Assembly: GCA_009778295.1 (NCBI GenBank)
Contig: WRKB01000264.1
Span: 1 to 7,753 of the forward strand
Direction of reading: 5' to 3'
Source of the DNA: Betaproteobacteria bacterium
GTDB taxonomy: Bacteria > Desulfobacterota > Desulfovibrionia > Desulfovibrionales > Desulfovibrionaceae
Length of the DNA stretch: 7,753 nt
Numbering within the stretch: position 1 is the first letter of the stretch; each line of letters opens with the position of its first letter. The translations under genes and the position numbers were made by a program. Below, in pieces: positions 1 to 7,020 of this stretch. The notes beneath the pieces are model-generated. The model did no database searches and was not told where the DNA came from. It worked only from the letters and a program-made list of their open reading frames with translations.

Positions 1-659
1 TCGCCGCAATGGTAGGCAAACAGGCGGCGCAGCCCGTTGCCGCTCACCAGCATTTCCGCGACAATTCTTTCTCCCAAGCTGTTGCGCAATATATCCGCAA
101 AGCTCTCTTCATCTCTGCGGAAAGGGTACTCCCCGTGTCCGCCTTCCGAAGGCAATACTGTACGCGCCTCAGGCAGTACCAATGCCTTGCCGCACCCGCT
201 ACCCGCGCCGATCAGCGCAACAGGGGCCAAGCTTTTTTTACCGGCGTACAGTTCCACGATTTCCAGCGCCGCGCGCGTCTGCGCGTGAAGGGTGCTCAGC
301 AGGCAGGCATAGCCTTGGGCGACGAAATCATTGACGAGCAGGACTGTGGGGATGTCGAGCGCAGCGGAGGCTTCAACAGTGCTGATGTCCCAGGAGATGT
401 TTGGTGGTTTGCAACTGCCGTCCCGGACTGGCCCGGCGATGCCCAGCGATGCCAGCAGCGTCCCTGGCGGAGCAAACGGCGAGCCGTCCGGCAGACGGAG
501 CTCGTGTGCGAGATCCGCAAATGCTTTATACTGTGCCGTGGGAAGCCAATGTTCCCGCACGAGTTCCAAGTCTGCTGGCGATGCAGGCGCATCTCTCATC
601 GCGAACAGCGCAAAGCGGCTGTGGGTTCCTCCGATATCGGCGGCAAGCAGAAAAGACAT
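1..659 (-). CDS. glk: Glucokinase (PF02685 family), C-terminus cut by window edge
   Basis: This is the N-terminal 219 residues of a glucokinase, which phosphorylates glucose to glucose 6-phosphate with ATP in the cytoplasm. The frame stays open to the left edge. Seen in the translation: an N-terminal phosphate-binding motif LAADIGGTHSRFALF (about residues 5-19), the catalytic-Asp motif LVNDFVAQGYA (N110, D111), a second glycine-rich phosphate loop IGAGSGCGK (150-158), the sugar-binding EGGH motif (172-175), and LVSGNGLRRLF (204-214). The order and spacing match bacterial Glk of roughly 320 residues, so about one third is missing. The start is supported by GGAG at 665-668, 5 nt upstream of the ATG. 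The second phosphate loop reads GSGCG where E. coli has GTGLG, a mild variation. The gene is divergent from the PHP-domain gene. Family assignment is firm; glucose specificity is inferred from the family. Confidence 0.9.
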   Translation of the reverse strand, partial: MSFLLAADIGGTHSRFALFAMRDAPASPADLELVREHWLPTAQYKAFADLAHELRLPDGSPFAPPGTLLASLGIAGPVRDGSCKPPNISWDISTVEASAALDIPTVLLVNDFVAQGYACLLSTLHAQTRAALEIVELYAGKKSLAPVALIGAGSGCGKALVLPEARTVLPSEGGHGEYPFRRDEESFADILRNSLGERIVAEMLVSGNGLRRLFAYHCG

Positions 660-699
660 GGTATCTCCGAAGGGGGATGGGAGTTAGCCTGGACTTCCT

Positions 700-741
700 T
701 ACGGCGAAGTCGTACATATATGTCGTATATCTGTCTGTGAA
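700..741. promoter_or_regulatory. Candidate operator/promoter zone between glk and the PHP gene
   Basis: The 107-bp spacer between the two divergent starts (660-766) holds an AT-rich patch unlike its GC-rich surroundings. It contains a perfect 10-bp palindrome, ACATATATGT (714-723), inside an imperfect 13-bp tandem repeat (709-721 and 722-734, both beginning GTCGTA, 10 of 13 positions identical). For leftward transcription of glk, TTCACA (741 to 736) lies 17 bp from TATGTA (718 to 713): a good -35 with a weak -10. No good rightward -35 was found. The repeat would overlap the putative -10, as an operator for a repressor might. This is pattern recognition only; no regulator gene is visible nearby. 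Confidence 0.3.
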
Positions 742-766
742 CACGAGCGCAAGCCGAAGGGATTTC

Positions 767-1639
767 ATGCGCTTTATTGATCTGCATTGCCACAGCACGG
801 CGTCGGACGGTTCGGATGATCCGGCGGAACTGGTTCGAAAAGCCGTGGATACCGGTATCGTGGCCCTTGCCGTGACCGATCATGACACTATTGCCGGTCT
901 TGATGAAGCGCAACGAAATACGGCAGGAACAAAGCTTGAACTGATTCGCGGCTGCGAAATTTCTGCGCGTGGAGAGGGTTCGGGCGAGATGCATATCCTT
1001 GGCTTGTGGATTCCTCGGAACCATCCGAACTTGAAAGCCTTTGAGCGAGTGTTGCGGGATTTGCGCGACTGTCGCGCCGCTCGTAATCAGATTATGGTCG
1101 AGCGCCTCAGAAAGTTGGGTTGTTCCCTGAGCTATGATGAAGTTCTTGCCGAGGCTGGAGGCGAAAGCGTTGGCCGTCCGCACATAGCAGGAGTCCTGCT
1201 GCGCAAGGGATATGCCAAATCAATCCGGGAAGTCTTCGCCCGGTACCTGGGCAGCAAAGGCAGCGCTTACGAACCCAAAAAGGTCTTGCAGCCGGAAGAA
1301 GCCGTGGAACTTCTTTTGTCTGTAGGCGCCACCGCGGCAATTGCGCATCCGAGGCTCATCAAGGCTTCAGATGCATGGCTGGAGACGACGATCATCCGGC
1401 TGAAAGCCTGTGGCTTGTCTGCGCTTGAAGCATACCATAGCGAATATTCCGAGGTGGATGTGCGTTTTTGCATGGGGCTTGCCGTCAAACAGAATCTCGC
1501 CTTGTGCGGAGGTTCGGATTATCACGGCAGGCTCAAACCCGATATCGCCCTCGGCACGGGCAGGGGCGGCCTGCGCGTGCCCGAGAGTCTGCTGGAACAG
1601 CTCAAACAGCAACGCCGTGAGCAGGGTTTGCCGGTCTAG
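767..1639 (+). CDS. PHP-domain metal-dependent phosphoesterase (YciV/RNase AM-like)
   Basis: A 290-residue protein of the polymerase-and-histidinol-phosphatase (PHP) superfamily. Relatives such as E. coli YciV (RNase AM) hydrolyse 3',5'-nucleoside bisphosphates and trim short RNA 5' ends using a cluster of metal ions. The metal ligands are visible in order: DLHCHSTASDGS (D5, H7, H9, D14), VTDHDT (D38, H39, D40), the glutamate in RGCEISA (E64), H76 in MHILGLW, H139 in GRPHIAG, H194 in AHPRL, and D251/H253 in GGSDYHG. The set appears complete, so the enzyme is probably active. The frame is open upstream to 401, but the protein begins naturally at the ATG at 767, two residues before the conserved strand, with AAGGGA (757-762) as ribosome-binding site; the upstream part lies antisense to glk. 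The U32 gene follows after 32 bp. The exact substrate (nucleoside bisphosphate versus RNA 5' ends) cannot be read from sequence. Confidence 0.88.
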   Translation: MRFIDLHCHSTASDGSDDPAELVRKAVDTGIVALAVTDHDTIAGLDEAQRNTAGTKLELIRGCEISARGEGSGEMHILGLWIPRNHPNLKAFERVLRDLRDCRAARNQIMVERLRKLGCSLSYDEVLAEAGGESVGRPHIAGVLLRKGYAKSIREVFARYLGSKGSAYEPKKVLQPEEAVELLLSVGATAAIAHPRLIKASDAWLETTIIRLKACGLSALEAYHSEYSEVDVRFCMGLAVKQNLALCGGSDYHGRLKPDIALGTGRGGLRVPESLLEQLKQQRREQGLPV

Positions 1640-1655
1640 AAAGGTAACATATTAT
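1628..1655 (+). promoter_or_regulatory. Possible sigma70-type promoter for the U32 gene
   Basis: TTGCCG (1628-1633, four of six consensus bases) and TATTAT (1650-1655, five of six) are separated by 16 bp. The -35 lies within the last codons of the PHP gene. Initiation about 7 nt downstream would leave a leader of only about 10 nt before the U32 ATG at 1672. The AT-rich patch stands out in a GC-rich neighbourhood, but matches this good arise by chance, and the U32 gene could equally be co-transcribed with the PHP gene. Confidence 0.28.
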
Positions 1656-1671
1656 AACATCAGCTGCTTTC

Positions 1672-2895
1672 ATGAAATTCCCTGAACTGTTAGCCCCGGT
1701 AGGCACCTCGGAACATTTGGAAGCTGCGCTCCTGTACGGCGCAGATGCTGTCTATTTGGGGGCGGAAGGGCTAAATCTGCGTGCTTCGCGCGGATTCGGC
1801 CGGGAACAGATCCAAATGGCCTGCAGTCTGGCACATGAGCGGGGCGTACGGGTATATCTGTGTCTGAATGTTCTCCCTGGCCCCAGTCAGATGGCGCGGA
1901 TGCATCCGGCGCTGGAAGAAGCGGCCGAACTTGGCGTTGATGGGCTGATCGTGGCGGATGCGGGCTGCGTCCGTCTGGCGCGGCGCATTTGCCCGCACGT
2001 CCCCATTCATCTTTCGACTCAGGCCAATATCCGTAACGCGGACAGTGTACTCTTCTGGCGGGATCAGGGGGTGAGTCGCGTCAATTTGGCGCGGGAGCTG
2101 AGTTTGCTGGAAATTCGTTCTATTGTACGTAGTTGTGCGGATGTAGAATGCGAACTATTCGTACATGGCGCGTTGTGTCTTGCCATATCCGGCCAATGCC
2201 TGCTTTCCGCATGGTGCAATGAGCGTCCGGCCAATCTTGGCCGCTGTACGCAGCCCTGCCGTTTCGCTTACCGCAACGTGCGCCTGGCCGTGGAGGAGGA
2301 ACTGCGTCCGCGCTCCATCATATGGGAAGCCGCAGCGGAAGGAAGCGGCTTTTCCACCTTCTGGGCGCCGGACGATTTGTGCTTGTTGCGGTATGTGGGC
2401 TGGTTCGCCCGGCAGGGCATTGCGGCCTTGAAAATTGAGGGGCGTATGCGTACGGGCGCCTATGTGGCCCATACGGTGGACGTATATCGTACCGCCTTGA
2501 GCCTGCTGAAAAAGTCCTTGGATGCGGGCAGTCGTGGAGCGGATTTTTCAGTTTGCGTGCGGGAGCTTGTCCGCAGCTCGGCACGTGCTCTTTCTTCAGG
2601 TTTTTTTCTTCCCCGCCGGGGAGTCATGTCTACCGTGGAAAGCCCGCCGCAGATCCTGGCCCGCGTGGAACAGCGCGTGGGCGATGCATGGCGCATCAGC
2701 GTCCGTGGCTACTGGAACAGTACACGGCAGGCAGTAGCGCTTCTGCCAGGGCTTAATCGACCGGAACTTCAGCAGGGCTACAGTTTTGAGAACCATCGGG
2801 GTGAACGCTGCGGGGAAGTGCATCCCGGCGTGAGCGCGTTGCTTTTCGGCGAGGGGCTGCCGCTAAGACCCGGCGTATATGTAAGGAGCACATAG
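1672..2895 (+). CDS. U32 peptidase-family protein, probable Fe-S RNA hydroxylase
   Basis: A 407-residue U32 family protein. The family was named for a collagenase activity, but characterised bacterial members (TrhP/YegQ, RlhA, UbiU/UbiV) are prephenate- or O2-independent hydroxylases carrying a [4Fe-4S] cluster. Seen here: the N-terminal barrel strand KFPELLAPVGTSEHLEAAL (2-20) and GADAVYLGAEG; the U32 signature ELFVHGALCLAISGQCLLS (about 161-179); GRCTQPCR (190-197); DDLCLL (234-239); and KIEGRMRT (254-261). C169, C176, C192 and C237 are placed like the four cluster ligands of the family; C169 and C176 fall at the same numbers as in E. coli UbiU. At 407 residues it is shorter than YegQ (about 450) and lacks the long RlhA C-terminus, so a tRNA hydroxylase (TrhP-like) is the nearest guess. 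MKFPELLAPVG is the usual family start, although Shine-Dalgarno complementarity is poor; AAAGG (1640-1644) is too far upstream. It converges on livF with a 37-bp gap. Confidence 0.85.
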   Translation: MKFPELLAPVGTSEHLEAALLYGADAVYLGAEGLNLRASRGFGREQIQMACSLAHERGVRVYLCLNVLPGPSQMARMHPALEEAAELGVDGLIVADAGCVRLARRICPHVPIHLSTQANIRNADSVLFWRDQGVSRVNLARELSLLEIRSIVRSCADVECELFVHGALCLAISGQCLLSAWCNERPANLGRCTQPCRFAYRNVRLAVEEELRPRSIIWEAAAEGSGFSTFWAPDDLCLLRYVGWFARQGIAALKIEGRMRTGAYVAHTVDVYRTALSLLKKSLDAGSRGADFSVCVRELVRSSARALSSGFFLPRRGVMSTVESPPQILARVEQRVGDAWRISVRGYWNSTRQAVALLPGLNRPELQQGYSFENHRGERCGEVHPGVSALLFGEGLPLRPGVYVRST

Positions 2896-2932
2896 GGAAA
2901 AATTCCAGATGCAGAGCAACATCGAAGAAGGA

Positions 2933-3643
2933 TCAGTCCACACTGCCTAAATAAGCCTTGCGCACGGCTTCGTTGCGCAGAAGCTTATCTCCTTCGTCCT
3001 GCATGGTGATGTGGCCGTTTTCCATAACATAGCCGCGATGAGCCACTTTGAGGGCCTGGCTTGCGTTCTGCTCCACCAGAAAAATCGTGGTGCCGCTTTC
3101 GTTAACTTTGCGGATGATATTGAATATCTGGTGAATGATGATAGGGGCTAGGCCCAAGGAGGGTTCGTCCAGCAGCAGCAGTCGGGGTCTGGCCATAAGG
3201 GCGCGGGAGATGGCGAGCATCTGTTGTTCGCCGCCGGAAAGAGTGCCTCCGGCTTGGCCGCTGCGGGTTGCCAAGATGGGAAAGAGACTGAACACGTGCT
3301 CCAGGTCTTCTTGGATGCCCTGTTTATCACGGCGCAAATATGCGCCAAGTTCCAGATTCTCCATAACCGTAAGTTCTGGAAAAATCAGTCGGCCTTCCGG
3401 AACCTGGCTCACGCCCATACGTACGATGCGGTCGGTTTTTTGGGTATGGATAGTCTGCCCATTGAAAAAAATTTCTCCACGTTGTACGGGTGTTACGCCG
3501 CAGATGGACATCAGAGTGGTGGTTTTACCTGCGCCGTTTGCCCCTACCAAGGTGACAATCTCACCTTCGTCGATGCGGATGTCCACATCCCACAAGGCCT
3601 GGATATTGCCGTAATAGGTGCACACGCCACGCAGTTCAAGCAT
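2933..3643 (-). CDS. livF: Branched-chain amino acid ABC transporter ATPase LivF
   Basis: A 236-residue ATPase of the LIV importer, the normal family length. It works on the cytoplasmic face with LivG, converting ATP hydrolysis into opening of the LivHM channel. All nucleotide-binding elements are present: Walker A GANGAGKTT (34-42), the Q-loop region at Q80, the signature LSGGEQQ (135-141), Walker B LLLLDEPSLGLAP (155-167) with catalytic E160, and the switch region FLVEQNASQAL. That last motif has Q instead of the usual His, which is typical of LivF rather than a defect. The ATG overlaps the end of livG by 8 nt, and GGGAG lies about 7 nt upstream, so translation is probably coupled. It is the last gene of the operon. 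No convincing rho-independent terminator follows; only a 4-bp stem before a T5 run is seen in the convergent gap. Confidence 0.95.
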   Translation of the reverse strand: MLELRGVCTYYGNIQALWDVDIRIDEGEIVTLVGANGAGKTTTLMSICGVTPVQRGEIFFNGQTIHTQKTDRIVRMGVSQVPEGRLIFPELTVMENLELGAYLRRDKQGIQEDLEHVFSLFPILATRSGQAGGTLSGGEQQMLAISRALMARPRLLLLDEPSLGLAPIIIHQIFNIIRKVNESGTTIFLVEQNASQALKVAHRGYVMENGHITMQDEGDKLLRNEAVRKAYLGSVD

Positions 3644-4448
3644 GGGCTTCTCCCAGATAGGCCTGGATCACATCCGGATTGGCACGCACTTCTTCGGGCG
3701 AACCCTCGGCGATGTTGCATCCGTATTCCATGACATAGATGTGGTCGGAAAGCGACATCACCATATTCATATCGTGTTCGATGAGCAAAATGGAAAGCTT
3801 GGCTTCGTCGCGAATGCGCAGAATCATACCGCGTAATGCTTCTGTTTCGTGTGGGTTCATTCCCGCAGCAGGTTCGTCCAGTAACAGCAGGAATGGCTCT
3901 GTGGCAAGGGCGCGCGCTATTTCCAGACGGCGTTGTTGTCCGTAGGCAAGGTTACAGGCGTCCTCATCGTACACAGCCTCCAATCCCATGTATTTGAGCA
4001 GGGCGTAGCTTTTTTCTTCAATGTCCCGTTCCTCCCGGATTACCGTCGGAGGACGGAACAAGGCCCCTAAAATACCCGCTTTGGTGCGGCAGTGGCGTGC
4101 GACCATCACATTTTCCAACACGGTCATAGATGGGAAGATGCGGATGTTTTGAAAGGTCCTGGCCATACCCAGGCCGGTCACCTGATGGGGCCTGAGTCTT
4201 GTGAGATTGTGCTCTGTGCCGCGTTGATCCGTGAGCAGCACCAGCCCGGAGTCTGGCTGGTGAATACTGGTGATACAATTAAATAACGTCGTTTTGCCGG
4301 CGCCGTTGGGGCCGATGAGGGAGACGATTTCTCTTTTGCGCACGCAAAGCGCCACTTCCGAAAGGGCCATCAGGCCGCCAAAACGCATAGAGAGGTTGCG
4401 TATCTCCAGTACGACAGGCAACTTGGCTCTTCCATCCAGAGCGCTCAT
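3636..4448 (-). CDS. livG: Branched-chain amino acid ABC transporter ATPase LivG
   Basis: The second ATPase of the LIV importer, 270 residues against about 255 in E. coli. The difference is mostly a short N-terminal leader (MSALDGRAKLPVV) before the first conserved strand. Motifs: Walker A GPNGAGKTT (46-54), Q-loop ARTFQNIRIF with Q100, the family-specific signature form LAYGQQRRLEIARAL (167-181), Walker B FLLLLDEPAAGMNP (186-199) with E192, and the switch histidine H225 in LLIEHDM. The LAYGQQR signature and the LDEPAAGMNP form distinguish LivG from LivF. The start codon overlaps the livM stop as ATGA (4445-4448), with GGAGG 9 nt upstream, so coupled translation is likely. No key residue is missing. 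Confidence 0.95.
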   Translation of the reverse strand: MSALDGRAKLPVVLEIRNLSMRFGGLMALSEVALCVRKREIVSLIGPNGAGKTTLFNCITSIHQPDSGLVLLTDQRGTEHNLTRLRPHQVTGLGMARTFQNIRIFPSMTVLENVMVARHCRTKAGILGALFRPPTVIREERDIEEKSYALLKYMGLEAVYDEDACNLAYGQQRRLEIARALATEPFLLLLDEPAAGMNPHETEALRGMILRIRDEAKLSILLIEHDMNMVMSLSDHIYVMEYGCNIAEGSPEEVRANPDVIQAYLGEAHA

Positions 4449-6031
4449 GCTTCAAATCCTCCGGCAGAGGCTGGCGGCACGGCGTCCATTCCGGCAATGA
4501 CGCGGCGTTTGCGCTTCGGCATAATCAATCCCTGCGGGCGAAACACCATCATCAGCACCATGCTGATCCCGAAAATGAGCATGCGGTATTCATTGAAGGC
4601 CCGCAGATATTCCGGCAGCAAGATGAGGATGCAGGCCCCGAGCGCCACGCCGAGGATGGATCCCAAGCCGCCGAGAACGACTACGGAAAGGATCAAGGCG
4701 GATTGCATGAAGGTAAAGCTGGTGGGGTTGATATAAGAAGTCTGGGCGGCAAAGAGTGCGCCGCCGAAGCCGGCCCAGCAGGCCCCCAAGGCAAACGCCG
4801 TGAGTTTTGCCTTGATCTTGTCCACGCCCATAGCTTCGCAGGCGATTTCGTCTTCGCGCAGCGCCATCCAGGAGCGGCCCAGACGCGAATCGCGCAAACG
4901 GGAAACGGCTATGATGGTAAAGACGGTCATGGCCAAAGCGATATAATAGACATAGCGCAGGTTGTCGTCCAATTCCATCCGCATGCCGAAAAAGCCGGGT
5001 GGCGGAATGCCGCCTATGCCTGCAGGTCCGCCGAAGTTCAGTGGTGTTTTCATCCAGGTGGGTAGGGAGTGAATGACATGTTCGGGCAGCAGACCTACAA
5101 AGGGCAGCAGAGACAGACTGCCGGATTCCAGAATAAGACGGACTATTTCGCCGAATCCTAAAGTGACGATGGCCAGATAATCTCCGCGCAGACGCAACAC
5201 GGGCAAACTCAGCAGAATGCCGGCCAGAGCGGCGAAGAGCCCCCCTAGAGGCAGAAAAAACCAAAAACCGATGTGCGCCCCTCCTAGAAGCGCGTTGCCC
5301 AGGGCATATGTGTATGCGCCAACAGCGTAAAAGGCCACGTAGCCCAAAACAAGAAGGCCCGCCTGGCCGACGACGATGTTCAGTCCAAGGCCCAGCATCA
5401 CCCATATGAAGGTTTGGATGAGGACATTGATCTGGTATATTTTCATTAGATAAGGTAGGGGCAGCAGGCACAGGAAGAGGAGAATAATGGTGATGTTGCG
5501 GGCGGGACCGGGTTGGGTCGGACGCCGGAGTATGGCCATCATCCGCGCGCCGTTGCCCTTGGCGTGCTGGACAGCGGCGAAAGAAAGCAGTGCGGCCAGA
5601 ATTTCCTGCCAAAAGGTTGCCAGCGCGCGTGCAACAAAGACCGCCCACTGCAGCGGCGTGAAGGCGCCGTCTTGCAAGGGGGGAGCAAGCCCTCTGTCAA
5701 GGCTCCAGCCACTGCCCATGATTGTATAAAGGAGTGGCCCCCAGCCGCAAATCAGCAGGCAAGCAACGACAACGCGTTGCTTGTTCATGGGGGTACTCAG
5801 ATACTGCATAAGCCGGCCTATGCCTGCTTCTTCTTGGGGTATTAAACCTCGTTTTACCAGCAACGCCCGCCAGATAAAGGACAGGAAAAAAATGCCGATT
5901 CCGATGCCTGCTGCGTTTTTCCAGCGCCAGATCACTTCGCCCGTGTTGGGCACGACCTTGATAACCAGCAGGGGAAAGGTCAGGAAGACAAACCAAAGGC
6001 TTACCAGAAGCGAACGAACGATGCCGCGCAT
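4445..6031 (-). CDS. livM: Branched-chain amino acid ABC permease LivM, with extended N-terminus
   Basis: A 528-residue inner-membrane permease that forms the LIV channel with LivH. The conserved core starts near residue 178: LGLGLNIVVGQAGLLVLGYV (214-233), PVLRLRGDYLAIVTLGFGE (277-295), the ATPase-contacting cytoplasmic loop LGRSWMALREDEIACEAMG (384-402), and VVLGGLGSILG (451-461). E. coli LivM has 425 residues and its own membrane N-terminal domain; here the pre-core part is about 90 residues longer. It contains hydrophobic stretches near residues 5-27, 40-58, 86-106 and 127-155, so about four extra membrane segments. The ATG lies 1 nt after the livH stop, with GAAGG about 7 nt upstream. 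The frame is uninterrupted, and no internal start at the core with a clear ribosome-binding site stood out. The permease call is firm; the role of the extension is unknown. Confidence 0.93.
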   Translation of the reverse strand: MRGIVRSLLVSLWFVFLTFPLLVIKVVPNTGEVIWRWKNAAGIGIGIFFLSFIWRALLVKRGLIPQEEAGIGRLMQYLSTPMNKQRVVVACLLICGWGPLLYTIMGSGWSLDRGLAPPLQDGAFTPLQWAVFVARALATFWQEILAALLSFAAVQHAKGNGARMMAILRRPTQPGPARNITIILLFLCLLPLPYLMKIYQINVLIQTFIWVMLGLGLNIVVGQAGLLVLGYVAFYAVGAYTYALGNALLGGAHIGFWFFLPLGGLFAALAGILLSLPVLRLRGDYLAIVTLGFGEIVRLILESGSLSLLPFVGLLPEHVIHSLPTWMKTPLNFGGPAGIGGIPPPGFFGMRMELDDNLRYVYYIALAMTVFTIIAVSRLRDSRLGRSWMALREDEIACEAMGVDKIKAKLTAFALGACWAGFGGALFAAQTSYINPTSFTFMQSALILSVVVLGGLGSILGVALGACILILLPEYLRAFNEYRMLIFGISMVLMMVFRPQGLIMPKRKRRVIAGMDAVPPASAGGFEA

Positions 6032-6032
6032 A

Positions 6033-6983
6033 TCAGACCTTCATAGACTTGGGCTTGCCAAGCAGCCCTGAAGGGCGGAAAATAAGGATCAGGATCAGGA
6101 TGGCAAAGGCGAACATATCTTCGTAATCACAAGAAATATACCCCGAAGCGAAACTTTCGCAGCAGCCCAGCACCAACCCTCCCAGCATCGCGCCGGGGAT
6201 GGAGCCTATGCCGCCTAGTACGGCAGCGGTAAATGCCTTGATACCGGCGAGAAATCCGATATTGAAGTTGATCTGTTGGGTGTGAGAGGCGATAAGTATG
6301 CCGCCGATAGCCGCCAATGCGGAACCTATGACAAAGGTGGCGGAAATGATCCGATCAGCGTCGATGCCGAGGAGCATGGCCATCTTCCTGTTTTGCGCCG
6401 TGGCGCGCATGGCTTTGCCGAGGCGCGTGTACTTGATGAAGAGGGTAAGTATCACCATAACTACGGCGCTGGTTACGATGATCAAAAAACTTGAAGGGCG
6501 CAGCATATAGGATATGGGCTGTAAAAAAGGCATGTCTGGAATAAGATTCGGGTAGCGCAGAAACTCGCCGCTTTGGGCAATCAGCACATAATTTTGCAGA
6601 AAAATGGATACGCCAATAGCGCTGATAAGCGGGGACAAGCGTTGCGCCCCGCGGAGGGGTCTGTAGGCTATCTTTTCCATGGTGTAACCGTAGGCGGAAC
6701 AGTACACCACGGCGGCCACCGCGCCCAGAATCAGAATACCCACAGCGGGAAAGCCCAAGGATCCCAACACCCCGGCCATAACAAGGCCGGTAAAGGCGCC
6801 AATCATGTAAATTTCCCCATGGGCAAAATTGATCAGTTCAATAATGCCGTACACCATGGTATACCCAAGGGAGATAAGCGCATAGATGCTCCCCTTGGTC
6901 AGGCCGCTGAAAAACAGCTCTCCAAGGTAGCGCCAGTCTATTTCAGCAAAAAATGTGCTCATGGCAAAACCGGGGGAAGGCAT
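6033..6983 (-). CDS. livH: Branched-chain amino acid ABC permease LivH
   Basis: Inner-membrane permease partner of LivM, up to 316 residues. Family marks include GSIYALISLGYTMVYGIIEL (31-50), INFAHGEIYMIGAF (51-64), the cytoplasmic coupling loop TRLGKAMRATAQNRKMAMLL (186-205), FTAAVLGGIGSIPGAMLGG (251-269) and the C-terminal IFRPSGLLG. Two starts are possible. The ATG at 6983 has a purine-rich GGGGGAAGG 5 nt upstream, but that sequence and the codon lie inside a perfect hairpin (6972-6997). The ATG at 6962 gives MSTFFAEIDW and 309 residues, closer to E. coli LivH (308), but has no Shine-Dalgarno sequence. I list the longer form and consider the start unresolved. The stop is 1 nt before the livM start. 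livJ lies upstream, 37 nt from the longer start. Confidence 0.94.
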   Translation of the reverse strand: MPSPGFAMSTFFAEIDWRYLGELFFSGLTKGSIYALISLGYTMVYGIIELINFAHGEIYMIGAFTGLVMAGVLGSLGFPAVGILILGAVAAVVYCSAYGYTMEKIAYRPLRGAQRLSPLISAIGVSIFLQNYVLIAQSGEFLRYPNLIPDMPFLQPISYMLRPSSFLIIVTSAVVMVILTLFIKYTRLGKAMRATAQNRKMAMLLGIDADRIISATFVIGSALAAIGGILIASHTQQINFNIGFLAGIKAFTAAVLGGIGSIPGAMLGGLVLGCCESFASGYISCDYEDMFAFAILILILIFRPSGLLGKPKSMKV

Positions 6984-6997
6984 ATGCGCCTTCCCCC
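6972..6997 (-). promoter_or_regulatory. Perfect hairpin between livJ and livH, attenuator or mRNA-stability element
   Basis: The arms GGGGGAAGGC and GCCTTCCCCC are perfectly complementary over 10 bp with a 6-nt loop (6982-6987). In the livJ-to-livH mRNA the structure starts 23 nt after the livJ stop. It is followed by GG and then four U residues, a short tract that could make it a leaky terminator. It also buries the purine-rich sequence and ATG of the longer livH start (6983), and ends 9 nt before the alternative ATG at 6962. Such a hairpin after a binding-protein gene commonly lets the binding protein be made in excess over the membrane subunits; that role is inferred here. Confidence 0.6.
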
Positions 6998-7020
6998 TTG
7001 ATGCTGCATTTCAACACAGC

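Noticed and set aside
9..740. Long open frame of 243 codons on the + strand over glucokinase.
   Set aside because: It is the antisense of a clearly conserved glucokinase, its composition is unlike a real protein (rich in Arg, Gln and Cys), and it has no family resemblance.
401..766. Upstream open frame adding 122 codons to the N-terminus of the PHP protein.
   Set aside because: It lies antisense to the glucokinase coding sequence, shows no recognisable domain, and the PHP family strand with its metal ligands begins immediately after the ATG at 767, which has its own ribosome-binding site.
2948..2972. Possible terminator hairpin with AAGCC/GGCTT arms near the U32/livF junction.
   Set aside because: The stem is only 5 bp with an 8-nt loop, lies inside livF coding sequence, and has no following T tract.
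3224..3733. 169-codon frame on the + strand across livF and the end of livG.
   Set aside because: It is antisense to two ATPase genes with intact Walker A, signature and Walker B motifs, and shows no domain.
4590..5648. 352-codon frame on the - strand inside livM.
   Set aside because: It is a frame-shifted shadow of livM with low-complexity Arg/Ala/His-rich translation; the livM frame contains all permease motifs.
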